Assembly: GCF_014199205.1 (NCBI RefSeq)
Contig: NZ_JACIJD010000015.1
Coordinates: 1 to 64,000, forward strand
Origin: Muricoccus pecuniae
Lineage (GTDB): Bacteria > Pseudomonadota > Alphaproteobacteria > Acetobacterales > Acetobacteraceae
DNA: 64,000 nucleotides
Direction of reading: 5' to 3'
A program made the position numbers and the translations under genes. Of this stretch, positions 35,832 to 44,217 are shown in pieces. The notes below the pieces were generated by a model. That model saw only the letters and a list, made by a program, of their open reading frames with translations, had not been told where the DNA came from and did no database searches. Every line of letters begins with the position of its first letter. Within the stretch, counting starts at the first letter, position 1.

Positions 35832-36584
35832 TCAGGCCATGCCGAGGACGTGCTTCATCCCGTAGAGGCCCGGCGGCTGGTTCACCGCCCACAGCGCTGC
35901 GCGCACCGCCCCGGTCGCGTAGACCCGGCGGTCGAAGGAGCGGTGGGTGAGGGCGATGTGCTCGGACCCTGAGGCGAAGAGGAGGGTGTGCTCCCCTACC
36001 ACCTGCCCGGCGCGGAGGGCGGCGAAGCCGATGGCGCCGGTCTTGCGGGGGCCGGTATGGCCGTCGCGCCCGGACTCGATGCCGGCCTCTTCCAGCGTGG
36101 TGCCGCGGCCGGCGGCCACCGCGCGGCCGAGGGCGACGGCGGTGCCGGAGGGGGCGTCGATCTTCTGGCGGTGATGGGTCTCGACGATCTCGGCGTCGTA
36201 GCTCTCAGCGGGGAGGGAGGCGGCGAGGCGCTCGGCGACGGCGAGGATGAGGTTCACCCCGGGGGAGAAGTTGGCGGCGTAGACCACCGGGATCTCCCGC
36301 CCGGCCTCGGCGAGCGCCGTCTCCTGCGCGGGGGTGAGGCCGGTGGTGCCGAGGATGAGGGGCTTGCGGGCCTCCAGCGCGGCCCGGATGTGGGGCTCGA
36401 CGGCGGCGGCGGTGGTGAAGTCGATCAGCGCGTCGGAGACGCGGGCCAGCGCCTGCGGGTCGCTCGGCCACTGCCCCCCGCGATGCGCCGTGCCGCCGGC
36501 GAGGGCGGCGCCGGCGGCCGTCACCTCCTCGGCCAGGAGGCGGCCCATGCGGCCGGAGATTCCGAGGATGCCGATCCGGGTCAT
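35832..36584 (-). CDS. dapB: 4-hydroxy-tetrahydrodipicolinate reductase
   Basis: The 250-residue protein is DapB, which reduces dihydrodipicolinate in lysine and diaminopimelate synthesis. The N-terminal Rossmann loop is IGILGISGRMGRLL. The substrate part is YAANFSPGVNLILAV, and the typical HHRQKIDAPSGTAVALG with the catalytic Lys is present. Start ATG 36582-36584. It lies downstream of the HWE kinase on the same strand. Confidence 0.94.
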   Translation of the reverse strand: MTRIGILGISGRMGRLLAEEVTAAGAALAGGTAHRGGQWPSDPQALARVSDALIDFTTAAAVEPHIRAALEARKPLILGTTGLTPAQETALAEAGREIPVVYAANFSPGVNLILAVAERLAASLPAESYDAEIVETHHRQKIDAPSGTAVALGRAVAAGRGTTLEEAGIESGRDGHTGPRKTGAIGFAALRAGQVVGEHTLLFASGSEHIALTHRSFDRRVYATGAVRAALWAVNQPPGLYGMKHVLGMA

Positions 36585-36673
36585 GCGCTGCTCTCCCCAC
36601 GCCTGTCGCGCCCGTTCTGGGCCGGAACCCGTGCGGGGAAAAGGGGCGGGGAAAAGAGGGCGCGGAAAAGGGC

Positions 36674-38218
36674 TCAGGCGGCCGGGGACGGGCGGAGGGG
36701 GACGGTGATGTCGCAGACGAGGCCGGTCCCGGGCCAGGAGAGGAGGACCTGCCCGCCCAGCTGCTCCCGCACCGTGCCCTCCAGCACGCGGGAGCCGAAG
36801 CCGCGCCGCGTGGGCAGGCGGGTGACGGCCGGGCCGCCCGTCTCCGCCCAGCGGAGGTGGAGCGTGCCGTCCTCCCCGCCCTCGACCCGCCACTCGATGA
36901 GGAGGCGGCCGGCGGCGGTGGAGAGGGCGCCGTACTTCACCGCATTGGTGGCCAGCTCGTGCATCGCGATGGCGAGCGGCTGCGCGGCCCCGGGAGGCAG
37001 GGTGAGGGCGGGGCCGCTGAGGCTCGCCTGGGGGCTGTTCGCGCCGCCATCGGCGAGGAAGGCCGTCAGCTCGCCGCGGAGCAGCGTCTCCAGGTCGGCG
37101 CCGTGCCAGCTGTCCTCGGCCAGCAGGGTCTGGGCGCGGGCGAGGGCGGCGACGCGGCCCTCGATGGCGCGGATATAGGAGGGCAGGTCGGGCGCGCGGG
37201 TGAGGCGCAGCGCGGCGAGGACGACGGTGAGGGCGTTCTTCGCCCGGTGGTCCACCTCCCGCGAGAGAAGGGTCTGGCGCTCCTCCGCGCGGCGGCGCCC
37301 GGTGATGTCGAGGACGACGGCGAGGAAGGAGAGGGGCTTGCCGTCCGGCCCGGGGACGCGGCTGACGCTGCTGCTCGCCCAGACCGAGCCCCCGTCGGGG
37401 CGGAGATAGCGCTTCTCGACCGTCGCCGCCTCGCCCGTCGCGGCCACGCCGGCCATCAGGGCGCAGCAGGAGGCGATGCTCTCGGGCGCGGTCACCTCCG
37501 CCACGGTGAGGCCGAGCAGCTCCTCCCGCCCCCGGCCGAGGATGATGCAGAGCGCGTCGTTCACCTGGAGGAAGCGGCCGTCGAGCCCGACCTCGCAGAG
37601 GCCGGCGGGCGCCTGGCCGAAGATGGCGGCGAGGCGGCTGGCGCTCTCCTCGGCTCGGGCCCGCTCCTGCCGCGCGACGGCCTCGGAGTGGCGCAGCTCG
37701 ATCTGCGCCATGGCCTGGGCGGCGAGGGAGGCGAGGGCGCGGCGCTGGCGGGGGGTGATGCCCTCCGGGCGCGGGCGGGTGTCGAGAACGCAGACCGTGC
37801 CGAGCGGCAGCCCCTCCGGCGTCACCAGCAGGGCGCCGGCGTAGAAGCGCAGCCCGTTCTCGGCGCTGACGAGGGGGTTGGCGGCGAAGCGCGCATCCTG
37901 CGCCAGGTCGGGGACGACGAGCATGTCCGACTGCAGGATGGCGTGGCGGCAGATGGAGAGGTCGAGCGGCATCTCGCGGACGCCGATGCCCGTCTCCGCC
38001 TTGAACCACTGCCGCCTGTCCTCGATGAGGTTCACGACGGCGATGGGCGCCTCCAGCAGGTCGGCCGCCAGGTCGACGATGTTGTCGAAGGCGGCTTCGC
38101 GCGCGGTGTCGAGGATGCCGTAGCGGTGGAGGGCGGCGAGCCGCTCCCCTTCATCCCAGGCGGGCGCGCAGGGGTCCGCCTCCAATGCGGCCTGCGGCTG
38201 CCGGAAAAGGTCGTTCAA
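36674..38218 (-). CDS. GAF-PAS HWE-type sensor histidine kinase
   Basis: The 514-residue cytoplasmic sensor has a GAF domain (about residues 45-175) and a PAS domain (about 190-310; AGLCEVGLDGRFLQVNDALC and SSSVSRVPGPDGKPLSFLAVVLDITGRR). The HWE kinase region follows (EVDHRAKNALTVVLAALRLT with the phospho-His, HELATNAVKYGALS as the N box, LHLRWAETGGP as the WxE box, and RGFGSRVLEG). HWE kinases often feed the general stress response of alphaproteobacteria through PhyR/EcfG; no PhyR is in the window. Start ATG 38216-38218. A perfect nine-base hairpin lies just upstream. Confidence 0.88.
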   Translation of the reverse strand: MNDLFRQPQAALEADPCAPAWDEGERLAALHRYGILDTAREAAFDNIVDLAADLLEAPIAVVNLIEDRRQWFKAETGIGVREMPLDLSICRHAILQSDMLVVPDLAQDARFAANPLVSAENGLRFYAGALLVTPEGLPLGTVCVLDTRPRPEGITPRQRRALASLAAQAMAQIELRHSEAVARQERARAEESASRLAAIFGQAPAGLCEVGLDGRFLQVNDALCIILGRGREELLGLTVAEVTAPESIASCCALMAGVAATGEAATVEKRYLRPDGGSVWASSSVSRVPGPDGKPLSFLAVVLDITGRRRAEERQTLLSREVDHRAKNALTVVLAALRLTRAPDLPSYIRAIEGRVAALARAQTLLAEDSWHGADLETLLRGELTAFLADGGANSPQASLSGPALTLPPGAAQPLAIAMHELATNAVKYGALSTAAGRLLIEWRVEGGEDGTLHLRWAETGGPAVTRLPTRRGFGSRVLEGTVREQLGGQVLLSWPGTGLVCDITVPLRPSPAA

Positions 38219-38239
38219 GCGGATCTTCCGTGGATGGAG

Positions 38240-38261
38240 GCGGTCCAGCTACCTGGACCGC
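38240..38261. other. Perfect hairpin upstream of the HWE kinase
   Basis: GCGGTCCAG (38240-38248) pairs exactly with CTGGACCGC (38253-38261) around a four-base loop. It sits 21 bases upstream of the kinase ATG on its leader. No T run follows on either strand, so it is a leader hairpin or operator rather than an obvious terminator. Confidence 0.5.
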
Positions 38262-38340
38262 GCTCCCAGATGGGGCAACCGCGCGACCGTTCAATGATCT
38301 GTTACGATATCGTTAACGAACGCCCCGCCCCAGTTCCGGC

Positions 38341-38745
38341 TCAGGCGACGTCGAGCCAGAAGGGCTGGGCCTTGTAGTAGTCGTAGACTCGCACGCCATG
38401 GGTGTCGGAGAGATCCACGTTCTCCGAGGCGGCGTAGCTCGGCGCGCCCTCCAGCTGCTCGCGCGTGAGGTCCACGACGTAGCCGCCCTTCGTCGTGTCG
38501 TAGGTGAGGATGGACCAGGGCAGGGGATGGTGCTGCTCCCCGATGCCGAGGAAGCCGCCGAAGGACATGACGGCGAAGGCGACGCGGCCCGAGATCTTGT
38601 CGATCATCAGGTCCTCGATCGTGCCGAGCCGGTCGCCGCCCGTGTTGTAGACCGCCGTTCCCTCCACCTTGTCGGCGGCGATGAGGCGGTGGTGGCTGCC
38701 CTGGTGGACGGCGCTGCTGGTGCCGGTGGGGGCGATGTCGGACAT
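38341..38745 (-). CDS. PRC-barrel domain protein
   Basis: The 134-residue protein has a PRC-barrel fold: IAADKVEGTAVYNTGGDRLGTIEDLMIDK near residues 24-52, then GRVAFAVMSFGGFLGIGEQHHPLPW and YVVDLTREQLEGAPSY. These domains bind partners in RNA metabolism or photosynthetic reaction centres; in many alphaproteobacteria such stand-alone proteins are stress induced. The start is ATG 38743-38745 with GGGAGAG upstream. A longer in-frame start 25 residues further upstream is unlikely. Confidence 0.85.
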   Translation of the reverse strand: MSDIAPTGTSSAVHQGSHHRLIAADKVEGTAVYNTGGDRLGTIEDLMIDKISGRVAFAVMSFGGFLGIGEQHHPLPWSILTYDTTKGGYVVDLTREQLEGAPSYAASENVDLSDTHGVRVYDYYKAQPFWLDVA

Positions 38746-38832
38746 GGCTGCTCTCCCGCAGGGTTGTGACAGGGGAACGCCCGGCGAGGGAACGGGTTGG
38801 CGAACCGGCAGCGGTTGCACCGTCGCGCAAGC

Positions 38833-38880
38833 GTTATGACCCCGCCGTCGCGGGAGGGTTATGACCCCGCCGTCGCGGGA
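38833..38880. repeat. Direct repeat upstream of the LpxH-like gene
   Basis: A perfect 23-base repeat (beginning GTTATGACCCCGCCG) occurs at 38833-38855 and 38858-38880, two bases apart. A looser third copy follows at about 38882. It lies between the divergent PRC-barrel and LpxH-like genes and may be a regulator site or a recent local duplication. Confidence 0.6.
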
Positions 38881-38931
38881 TGGTCATCCCGGCGTCACGA
38901 CCCTGTCCCGGGGCGGCGCTAACCAGCGCCC

Positions 38932-39870
38932 ATGCAGCTGGACAGGCTTCCCATGCACCAGGGCGAGACGGCGCGACGGTATCGCAGCGTGTTCCTCTCC
39001 GACGTGCATCTGGGAACGAGGGGATGCCGGGCCGACTTCCTGGCGGACTTCCTGCGCGGGATGGAGTGCGAGCGCCTCTACCTCGTCGGCGACATCGTGG
39101 ACGGCTGGCGCCTCCGCAAAACCTGGTACTGGGATAGCCACCACGACGAGGTGATCCGCCTCGTCCTCCGCCTCGCCCGCCACGGGACGGAGGTGGTCTA
39201 CATCCCCGGCAACCACGACGAGATCTTTCGCGACTGGCTCGGGCTGGAAGTGGCCGGGGTGCGGCTGGTGGAGGAGGCGGAGCACATCGCCGCCGACGGC
39301 CGGCGCCTGCTGGTGATCCATGGCGACGCCTTCGACAGCGTCGTGCGCTACGCCCGCACCATCGCCCTCCTCGGCGACTGGGCCTATGACATGGCGCTGG
39401 AGCTGAACCGGCTGTTCAACCTCGCCCGCCGCCGGCTCGGCCTGCCCTACTGGTCGCTCTCGCAATGGCTGAAGCGCCAGGTGAAGGGCGCGGTGAAGGC
39501 GATCGACCGCTTTGAGGGCGCGCTCGCGCTGGAGGCGCGGCGCCGCGGCTTCGACGGCATCGTCTGCGGCCACATCCACCACGCCGAGATGCGCGACATC
39601 GGCGGCGTGCTCTACATGAACGACGGCGACTGGGTGGAGAGCTGCACCGCGCTGGTGGAGCACGAGGACGGGCGCTTCGAGCTGGTGGACTGGGCGGCGG
39701 AGCGCCGCCTCTCCTTCTTCCGCCCGCGTGGCGCCGCCACGCCGCGTGGCGCCGCCACGCCGCGCCGCGCGGCCGCCGCACCCGCCCCGGCGCCTGACGC
39801 TGCACCGGCCGGCGCCGCGTCGGACAGCGCCACGGCACCAGCCGCGGCGGCCGGCGCGGCCGCGGGCTAG
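38932..39870 (+). CDS. LpxH-like UDP-2,3-diacylglucosamine diphosphatase / calcineurin phosphoesterase
   Basis: The 312-residue protein has all metal motifs of the family: SDVHLG, GDIVDGW, GNHD, HGDAFD and GHIHHAE. In several bacteria this family releases lipid X in lipid A synthesis; alphaproteobacteria usually have LpxI, and this group is often found with glycosyltransferases. The C-terminal 65 residues are a low-complexity Ala/Pro tail with a repeated RGAATP from an 18-base exact tandem repeat (39727-39762). ATG 38932; a second ATG seven codons on is possible. It starts a three-gene overlapping operon. Confidence 0.78.
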   Translation: MQLDRLPMHQGETARRYRSVFLSDVHLGTRGCRADFLADFLRGMECERLYLVGDIVDGWRLRKTWYWDSHHDEVIRLVLRLARHGTEVVYIPGNHDEIFRDWLGLEVAGVRLVEEAEHIAADGRRLLVIHGDAFDSVVRYARTIALLGDWAYDMALELNRLFNLARRRLGLPYWSLSQWLKRQVKGAVKAIDRFEGALALEARRRGFDGIVCGHIHHAEMRDIGGVLYMNDGDWVESCTALVEHEDGRFELVDWAAERRLSFFRPRGAATPRGAATPRRAAAAPAPAPDAAPAGAASDSATAPAAAAGAAAG

Positions 39871-40914
39871 GTGCGCATCCTCGTCGTCTCCGACGCCTGG
39901 CACCCGCAGGTGAACGGCGTCGTCCGCACGATGGAGCAGGTGACGAGCCATCTGCGCGCGGGCGGGGACGAGGTCCGCGTGATCGGGCCCGCCGACTTCC
40001 GCTCCGCCCCTATGCCCGGCTATCCCGAGATCCGCCTCGCCATCGCCCCCGGGCGGCGGCTGCGGGCGCTCGTGGAGGGCTTCGCGCCGGAGGCCGTGCA
40101 CATCGCCACCGAGGGGCCGCTGGGCTGGGCGATGCGGGGCCTCTGCCTCCGCTGGGGATGGCCCTTCACCACCTCCTTCCACACGCGCTTCCCCGACTAC
40201 CTCCACGCGCGGACCGGCGTGCCGGAATCCTGGAGCTGGGCGGTGATGCGGCGCTTCCACGCCCCCTCCGCCGCCGTGCTGGCCGCGACGGGATCGCTGC
40301 AGCGGGAGCTGGAGGGGCGCGGCTTCCGGCGCGTGCGCCGCTGGTCCCGCGGCGTCGATCTCGATCGCTTCCGGCCCGGCCTGCCCGACGTCTTCGAGGG
40401 GCTGCCGCGCCCCGTCTTCCTCTGCGCCGGCCGGGTGGCGGTGGAGAAGGGGATCGACGCCTTCCTCTCCCTCGACCTGCCCGGGACGAAGGTGGTGGTG
40501 GGGGAGGGGCCGCAGCGCGCGGCCCTCGAACGGCGCTTCCCCGATGCGGTCTTCACGGGATACCGCGAGAACGGGCTGCTGGCGGCCTCCTACGCCTCGG
40601 CGGACGTCTTCGTCTTCCCCTCCCGCACCGACACCTTCGGCCTCGTGCTGCTGGAGGCCATGGCCTGCGGCACGCCGGTGGCCGCCTTTCCCGTCAGCGG
40701 GCCGCTGGACGTGGTGGGGGAGGCGCCCGTGGGGGCGCTGGACACGGATCTCCGCGCCGCCTGCCTGCGCGCGCTGGAGGCCGGCGGGGCGGCCTGCCGC
40801 GCCCATGCCGAGGGCTTCTCCTGGGCCGCCTGCGCGGCGCGGTTCCGGGAGGCGCTGGTGCCGCTTCAGGGTTTTGAGGAGAGCGACGATGGGGAAGCGC
40901 GATGGACGGCATGA
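39871..40914 (+). CDS. Glycosyltransferase family 4-like protein
   Basis: The 347-residue protein is a GT-B glycosyltransferase: RILVVSDAWHPQVNGVVRTM at the start, TSFHTRFPDYLHARTGVPE, LCAGRVAVEKGIDAFLSL and YASADVFVFPSRTDTFGLVLLEAMACGTPVAAFP with the donor-binding Glu. This type includes SqdX and phosphatidylinositol mannosyltransferase-like enzymes. The GTG start follows the stop TAG directly. The acceptor may be a membrane lipid, given its neighbours. Confidence 0.87.
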   Translation: MRILVVSDAWHPQVNGVVRTMEQVTSHLRAGGDEVRVIGPADFRSAPMPGYPEIRLAIAPGRRLRALVEGFAPEAVHIATEGPLGWAMRGLCLRWGWPFTTSFHTRFPDYLHARTGVPESWSWAVMRRFHAPSAAVLAATGSLQRELEGRGFRRVRRWSRGVDLDRFRPGLPDVFEGLPRPVFLCAGRVAVEKGIDAFLSLDLPGTKVVVGEGPQRAALERRFPDAVFTGYRENGLLAASYASADVFVFPSRTDTFGLVLLEAMACGTPVAAFPVSGPLDVVGEAPVGALDTDLRAACLRALEAGGAACRAHAEGFSWAACAARFREALVPLQGFEESDDGEARWTA

Positions 40915-41489
40915 TGCGGGCGGCGCCGACGGCGCGGCGCGGGGCTGGGGTTGGGCTGTTCCTGCGCCGCTGGGCGCGGAACCCGCTGCAGATGGGCAGC
41001 GTGCTCCCCTCCTCCCCGGCGCTGGGGCGGGCGATCGCGCGGCACTCCAGGTGGGATGGGGGCGCTTCGGTGCTGGAGCTGGGGGCGGGAACGGGCGCGG
41101 TCTCCCGCGCGCTGCTCGCCGCCGGCCTGCCGCCCGAGCGGCTGGTGGTGGTGGAGATCGTGCCGGAGATGGCCGCGCATCTGCGTGAGGCCCTGCCCGG
41201 CGCGCGGGTGGTGACGGGCGACGCCTTCGCCCTGCCCTCCATCCTGCCGGCGGGCCTCCGCCTGGGCACGGTGATCTGCGGCATCCCGCTCGTGCTCCTG
41301 CCGCTGGAGCGGCAGCGCGCCTTCGTGGAGGCGGTGGAGGCGGTGGCGCCGGGGCTGGGCTTCCTTCTCTACACCTACTGCGCCACCTCGCCGCTGCCCT
41401 ACCGCAAGCTCGGGCTGGGTGCGCGGCGGGAGGCCTTCACGCCCTGGAACCTGCCGCCCGCGAGCGTGTGGCGGTACCGGCCGGGGTGA
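40902..41489 (+). CDS. Class I SAM methyltransferase, phospholipid methyltransferase-like
   Basis: The 195-residue protein has a SAM-binding loop VLELGAGTGAVSRALL (about residues 56-71) and the leader PLQMGSVLPSSPALGRAIA, typical of PmtA-like phospholipid N-methyltransferases and rRNA-adenine-dimethylase-like proteins. It overlaps the glycosyltransferase by 13 bases. Together with it and the LpxH-like gene it suggests a lipid-modifying operon, but the substrate is inferred only. Confidence 0.8.
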   Translation: MDGMMRAAPTARRGAGVGLFLRRWARNPLQMGSVLPSSPALGRAIARHSRWDGGASVLELGAGTGAVSRALLAAGLPPERLVVVEIVPEMAAHLREALPGARVVTGDAFALPSILPAGLRLGTVICGIPLVLLPLERQRAFVEAVEAVAPGLGFLLYTYCATSPLPYRKLGLGARREAFTPWNLPPASVWRYRPG

Positions 41490-41655
41490 GGCGGCCGCGG
41501 GACGGGCAGCGCCTTTCCTCTGGATTTCTCTACCCTCCGGCAGGGCTCGCGCGCCGCGCGGAGTGCCGCACCCCCGGGCTTCGCACCGCATTGTCATCGG
41601 CGGGCCCCTCCGACGGCGTTGCCCCCGGCGGCTCCTTCCCACAGGACGGGGCGGC

Positions 41656-42732
41656 ATGGAAAAGACGCGACACCCGATTTGCCGACCGCGCCGCGGCACC
41701 GGCCACGCCGCGCGCGCCGCCGCCCTCCTGCTGCTGCTCGCCGGCTGCGCCGGGGTCGGGCCGCAGCGGCTGAACACGGACCAGATGGGCTACGCCGCAG
41801 CCCTCGGCGACGGGCAGAAGCAGCAGATGCTGCTCAACATGGTGCGGCTCCGCTACGCCGACGTGCCGACCTTCCTCACCACCAGCCAGATCATCTCGGG
41901 CTACACGCTGCAGAGCACGGGGCAGGTCGGGCTCAACGCCTATCCGAACGCCAATCCCGGCAACTACGCGACCCTCTCGGGCACGGTGGAATACACCAGC
42001 CGCCCCACCTTCACCTTCACGCCGGTCACGGGGGAGCGCTTCGCGCAGTCCTACCTGCGCCCGCTCGCCGCGGCGGAGCTGCTCTCCCTCGCGCAGAGCG
42101 GCGCGCCGATCGACCTGCTGTTCCGGCTCGGCGTGCAGTCGGTGAACGGGCTGGTGAACGGCGCGGCCAGCGGCGGCGAGATGCGGGCCGCCTCGGGCGG
42201 CTTCGAGGCGCTGATGGCCGCGCTGCGCGAGGTGCAGGCCGCCGGCACCGTCAGCCTGCGCTTCGAGCGCATGCCGTCGGGCAACCGCGTCTATCTCATG
42301 CTCGACGGGGAGGAGCCGCGCGCGCGGGCGGCGCTGCGCGATATCAGGCGCATCCTGCGCGCGGATGCCTCGGCGCGCGAGTTCGAGGTGGTGTACGGGC
42401 GCCAGTCCGGCCGCCCCGGGCAGATCGCGGTGCTGACGCGCTCGGTGCTGCAGATCTTCTACGAGCTGGGCGCGGGGATCGATGTGCCGCGCGCGAGCAT
42501 CCGGCGCGGGGACACCGTGCCCGCCGCGCCGGGAGGGCTGATCGCCGTGCACCAGGGCGCCGACGAGCCGCGGGACGCCTTCGCCGCCGTGAACTACCGC
42601 AATCGCTGGTACTGGATCGACGCGGGCGACTACGCCTCGAAGTCGGCCTTCGCCTTCGCCTATGTGCTGCAGATCCTGGCCGAGAGCGGCCAGGGGCAGC
42701 CGACGCCGGTCGTCACCATCCCCGCGCAGTAG
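41656..42732 (+). CDS. Putative lipoprotein of unknown function
   Basis: The 358-residue protein has an Arg-rich start, a hydrophobic segment and a lipobox (LLLLLAGC at about residue 30). The body has repeated Leu/Ala-rich segments and the motif QQMLLNMVRLRYADVPTFL, then TFTFTPVTGERFAQSYLRPL. I recognise no domain. It is probably an outer-membrane or periplasmic lipoprotein. ATG 41656-41658 is the first start that keeps the signal. The stop lies before a repeat-rich intergenic region that it shares with the convergent gene. Confidence 0.7.
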   Translation: MEKTRHPICRPRRGTGHAARAAALLLLLAGCAGVGPQRLNTDQMGYAAALGDGQKQQMLLNMVRLRYADVPTFLTTSQIISGYTLQSTGQVGLNAYPNANPGNYATLSGTVEYTSRPTFTFTPVTGERFAQSYLRPLAAAELLSLAQSGAPIDLLFRLGVQSVNGLVNGAASGGEMRAASGGFEALMAALREVQAAGTVSLRFERMPSGNRVYLMLDGEEPRARAALRDIRRILRADASAREFEVVYGRQSGRPGQIAVLTRSVLQIFYELGAGIDVPRASIRRGDTVPAAPGGLIAVHQGADEPRDAFAAVNYRNRWYWIDAGDYASKSAFAFAYVLQILAESGQGQPTPVVTIPAQ

Positions 42733-42816
42733 GGGCCTCGCGCAGTAGGGGCGTGGCTCAGGGAACTTCCCTGGCCACGCCTGCTGCCCGCGCGCCGCGC
42801 CGGAACTCGCGCGGCG

Positions 42817-42907
42817 AGCGGCGCATCGCCGCTCATGCGGCGAGCGCGGGAGCGACTTGCGGCTTACGCCGCAAGCGGCGCATCGCCGCTCATGCGGCGA
42901 GCGCGGG
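42817..42907. repeat. 34-base direct repeat with hairpins at a convergent gene end
   Basis: A perfect 34-base sequence occurs at 42817-42850 and 42874-42907. Each copy includes the hairpin AGCGGCG-CAT-CGCCGCT. Between them lies a second hairpin TTGCGGC-TTAC-GCCGCAA. The second copy contains the last codons and stop of the old yellow enzyme gene, so this gene end appears to have been duplicated downstream of itself. Confidence 0.8.
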
Positions 42908-43984
42908 GTAATCCGTGTAGCCGTGCTCGTCGCCGCCGTAGAAGGTGGTGCGGTCGGGCTCGTTGAGCGGGGCGCCGGCCTTCATGCGCTCCACCAGGTC
43001 GGGATTGGCGATGTAGGGGCGGCCGAAGGCGACGAGGTCGGCGCGGCCCTCGCGGATGGCGGCGTCGGCCATGGCGAAGTCGTAGCCGTTATTCGCCATG
43101 TAGGGGCCGCGGAAGAGGCGGCGCAGCTCGGTGAAGTCGAAGTCGGGCACGATGTCGCGCGGGCCGCCCGTCGCGCCCTCGATCATGTGGAGATAGGCGA
43201 GGCCGTAGCGGTTCAGCCCCTCCACCGCGTGGCGGAAGAGCGGGGCGGGGTCGCTGTCGCTCGCGTCGTTGGCGGGCGTCACGGGGGAGAGGCGCAGCCC
43301 CGTGCGGTCCGCGCCGATCGCCTGCGTGACGGCCTCCACCACCTCGAAGAGGAAGCGGGTGCGGTTCTCGATGGAGCCGCCGTACTCGTCCGTGCGCTGG
43401 TTGCTGCCGTTCCGCAGGAACTGGTCGATGAGGTAGCCGTTCGCGCCGTGGATCTCGACGCCGTCGAAGCCCGCGCGGCGCGCGGTGGCGGCGGCATGGG
43501 CGAAGTCGGCGACGACGCCCGCGATCTCCTCGCTCTCCAGCGCGCGGGGCTGGGGATGGGGCTGGAAGCCCGTCTCGGTGAAGGCCTGGCCCTTGGGCGT
43601 GATGGCCGAGGGAGCCACGGGCTGGCCGTTGCCCGGCTGCAGCGAGGGGTGGGAGATGCGGCCGACATGCCAGAGCTGGACGACGATCCTGCCGCCCTTC
43701 TCGTGCACCGCGTCCGTCACCCCCCGCCACGCCTCGGCCTGGGCGTCGGTGTAGACGCCGGGGGTGAAGGCGTAGCCCTTGGCGGTGTCGGAAACCTGCG
43801 TGGCCTCGGTGATGAGGAGGCCGGCGGAGGCGCGCTGGGCGTAGTAGGTGGCGGCCGAAGGGCGGGGCACGTCGCCCTTGAGGGCGCGGCTGCGGGTGAG
43901 CGGGGCCATGGCGACGCGGTTGGCGAGATCGATGGCACCGATCTTCGTGGGCTGGAAGAGCGGGCTCTCGGCAGGGCTGGGCAA
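42890..43984 (-). CDS. nemA: Old yellow enzyme-family alkene reductase
   Basis: The 364-residue flavoenzyme matches the NemA/OYE group, which reduces activated double bonds and nitro compounds with NAD(P)H. The FMN-binding start PLFQPTKIGAIDLANRVAMAPLTR is present, as are IVVQLWHVGRISHP, FDGVEIHGANGYLIDQFLR with the catalytic His/Asn pair, and YGGSIENRTRF. The TTG start (43982-43984) follows an AGAGGA ribosome site and gives the usual N-terminus MPSPAESPLFQP; upstream extension is low complexity. Confidence 0.92.
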   Translation of the reverse strand: MPSPAESPLFQPTKIGAIDLANRVAMAPLTRSRALKGDVPRPSAATYYAQRASAGLLITEATQVSDTAKGYAFTPGVYTDAQAEAWRGVTDAVHEKGGRIVVQLWHVGRISHPSLQPGNGQPVAPSAITPKGQAFTETGFQPHPQPRALESEEIAGVVADFAHAAATARRAGFDGVEIHGANGYLIDQFLRNGSNQRTDEYGGSIENRTRFLFEVVEAVTQAIGADRTGLRLSPVTPANDASDSDPAPLFRHAVEGLNRYGLAYLHMIEGATGGPRDIVPDFDFTELRRLFRGPYMANNGYDFAMADAAIREGRADLVAFGRPYIANPDLVERMKAGAPLNEPDRTTFYGGDEHGYTDYPALAA

Positions 43985-44217
43985 GGCGTTGGTCCTCTGG
44001 CGCTGGGGCCGGGCGCGGGGCCCGGCGGTCGCGAGGTAACTTGGCGCGCCGCGCCGGGGATGCGCGGGGCCGTGGCGCATGGCTGCCATGCCCGGCGTGA
44101 ATCCCGGCGCCGGCACGGCCCCTCGGCCGGTGCGAGGCTTTCGATGGGCGCAACGCTCGCGGCAACCAGGGGCGCGGAACGACCGTTCTGTGCCGGACTC
44201 CGGAGCGGGAACCGACG

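Noticed and set aside
36633-36672. Short GCGGGGAAAAG-type repeats between the HWE kinase and dapB
   Set aside because: Three short imperfect copies are too few and too simple to call a functional element.
38760-38800. GGAAC-type EcfG promoter near the LpxH-like and PRC-barrel genes
   Set aside because: A GGAAC with about 16 bases to GGTT exists on the plus strand, but the -10 part does not match the CGTT consensus.
38884-40806. A 640-codon frame antisense to the LpxH-like/glycosyltransferase genes
   Set aside because: Gly/Ala/His-rich shadow; the plus-strand genes have clear catalytic motifs.
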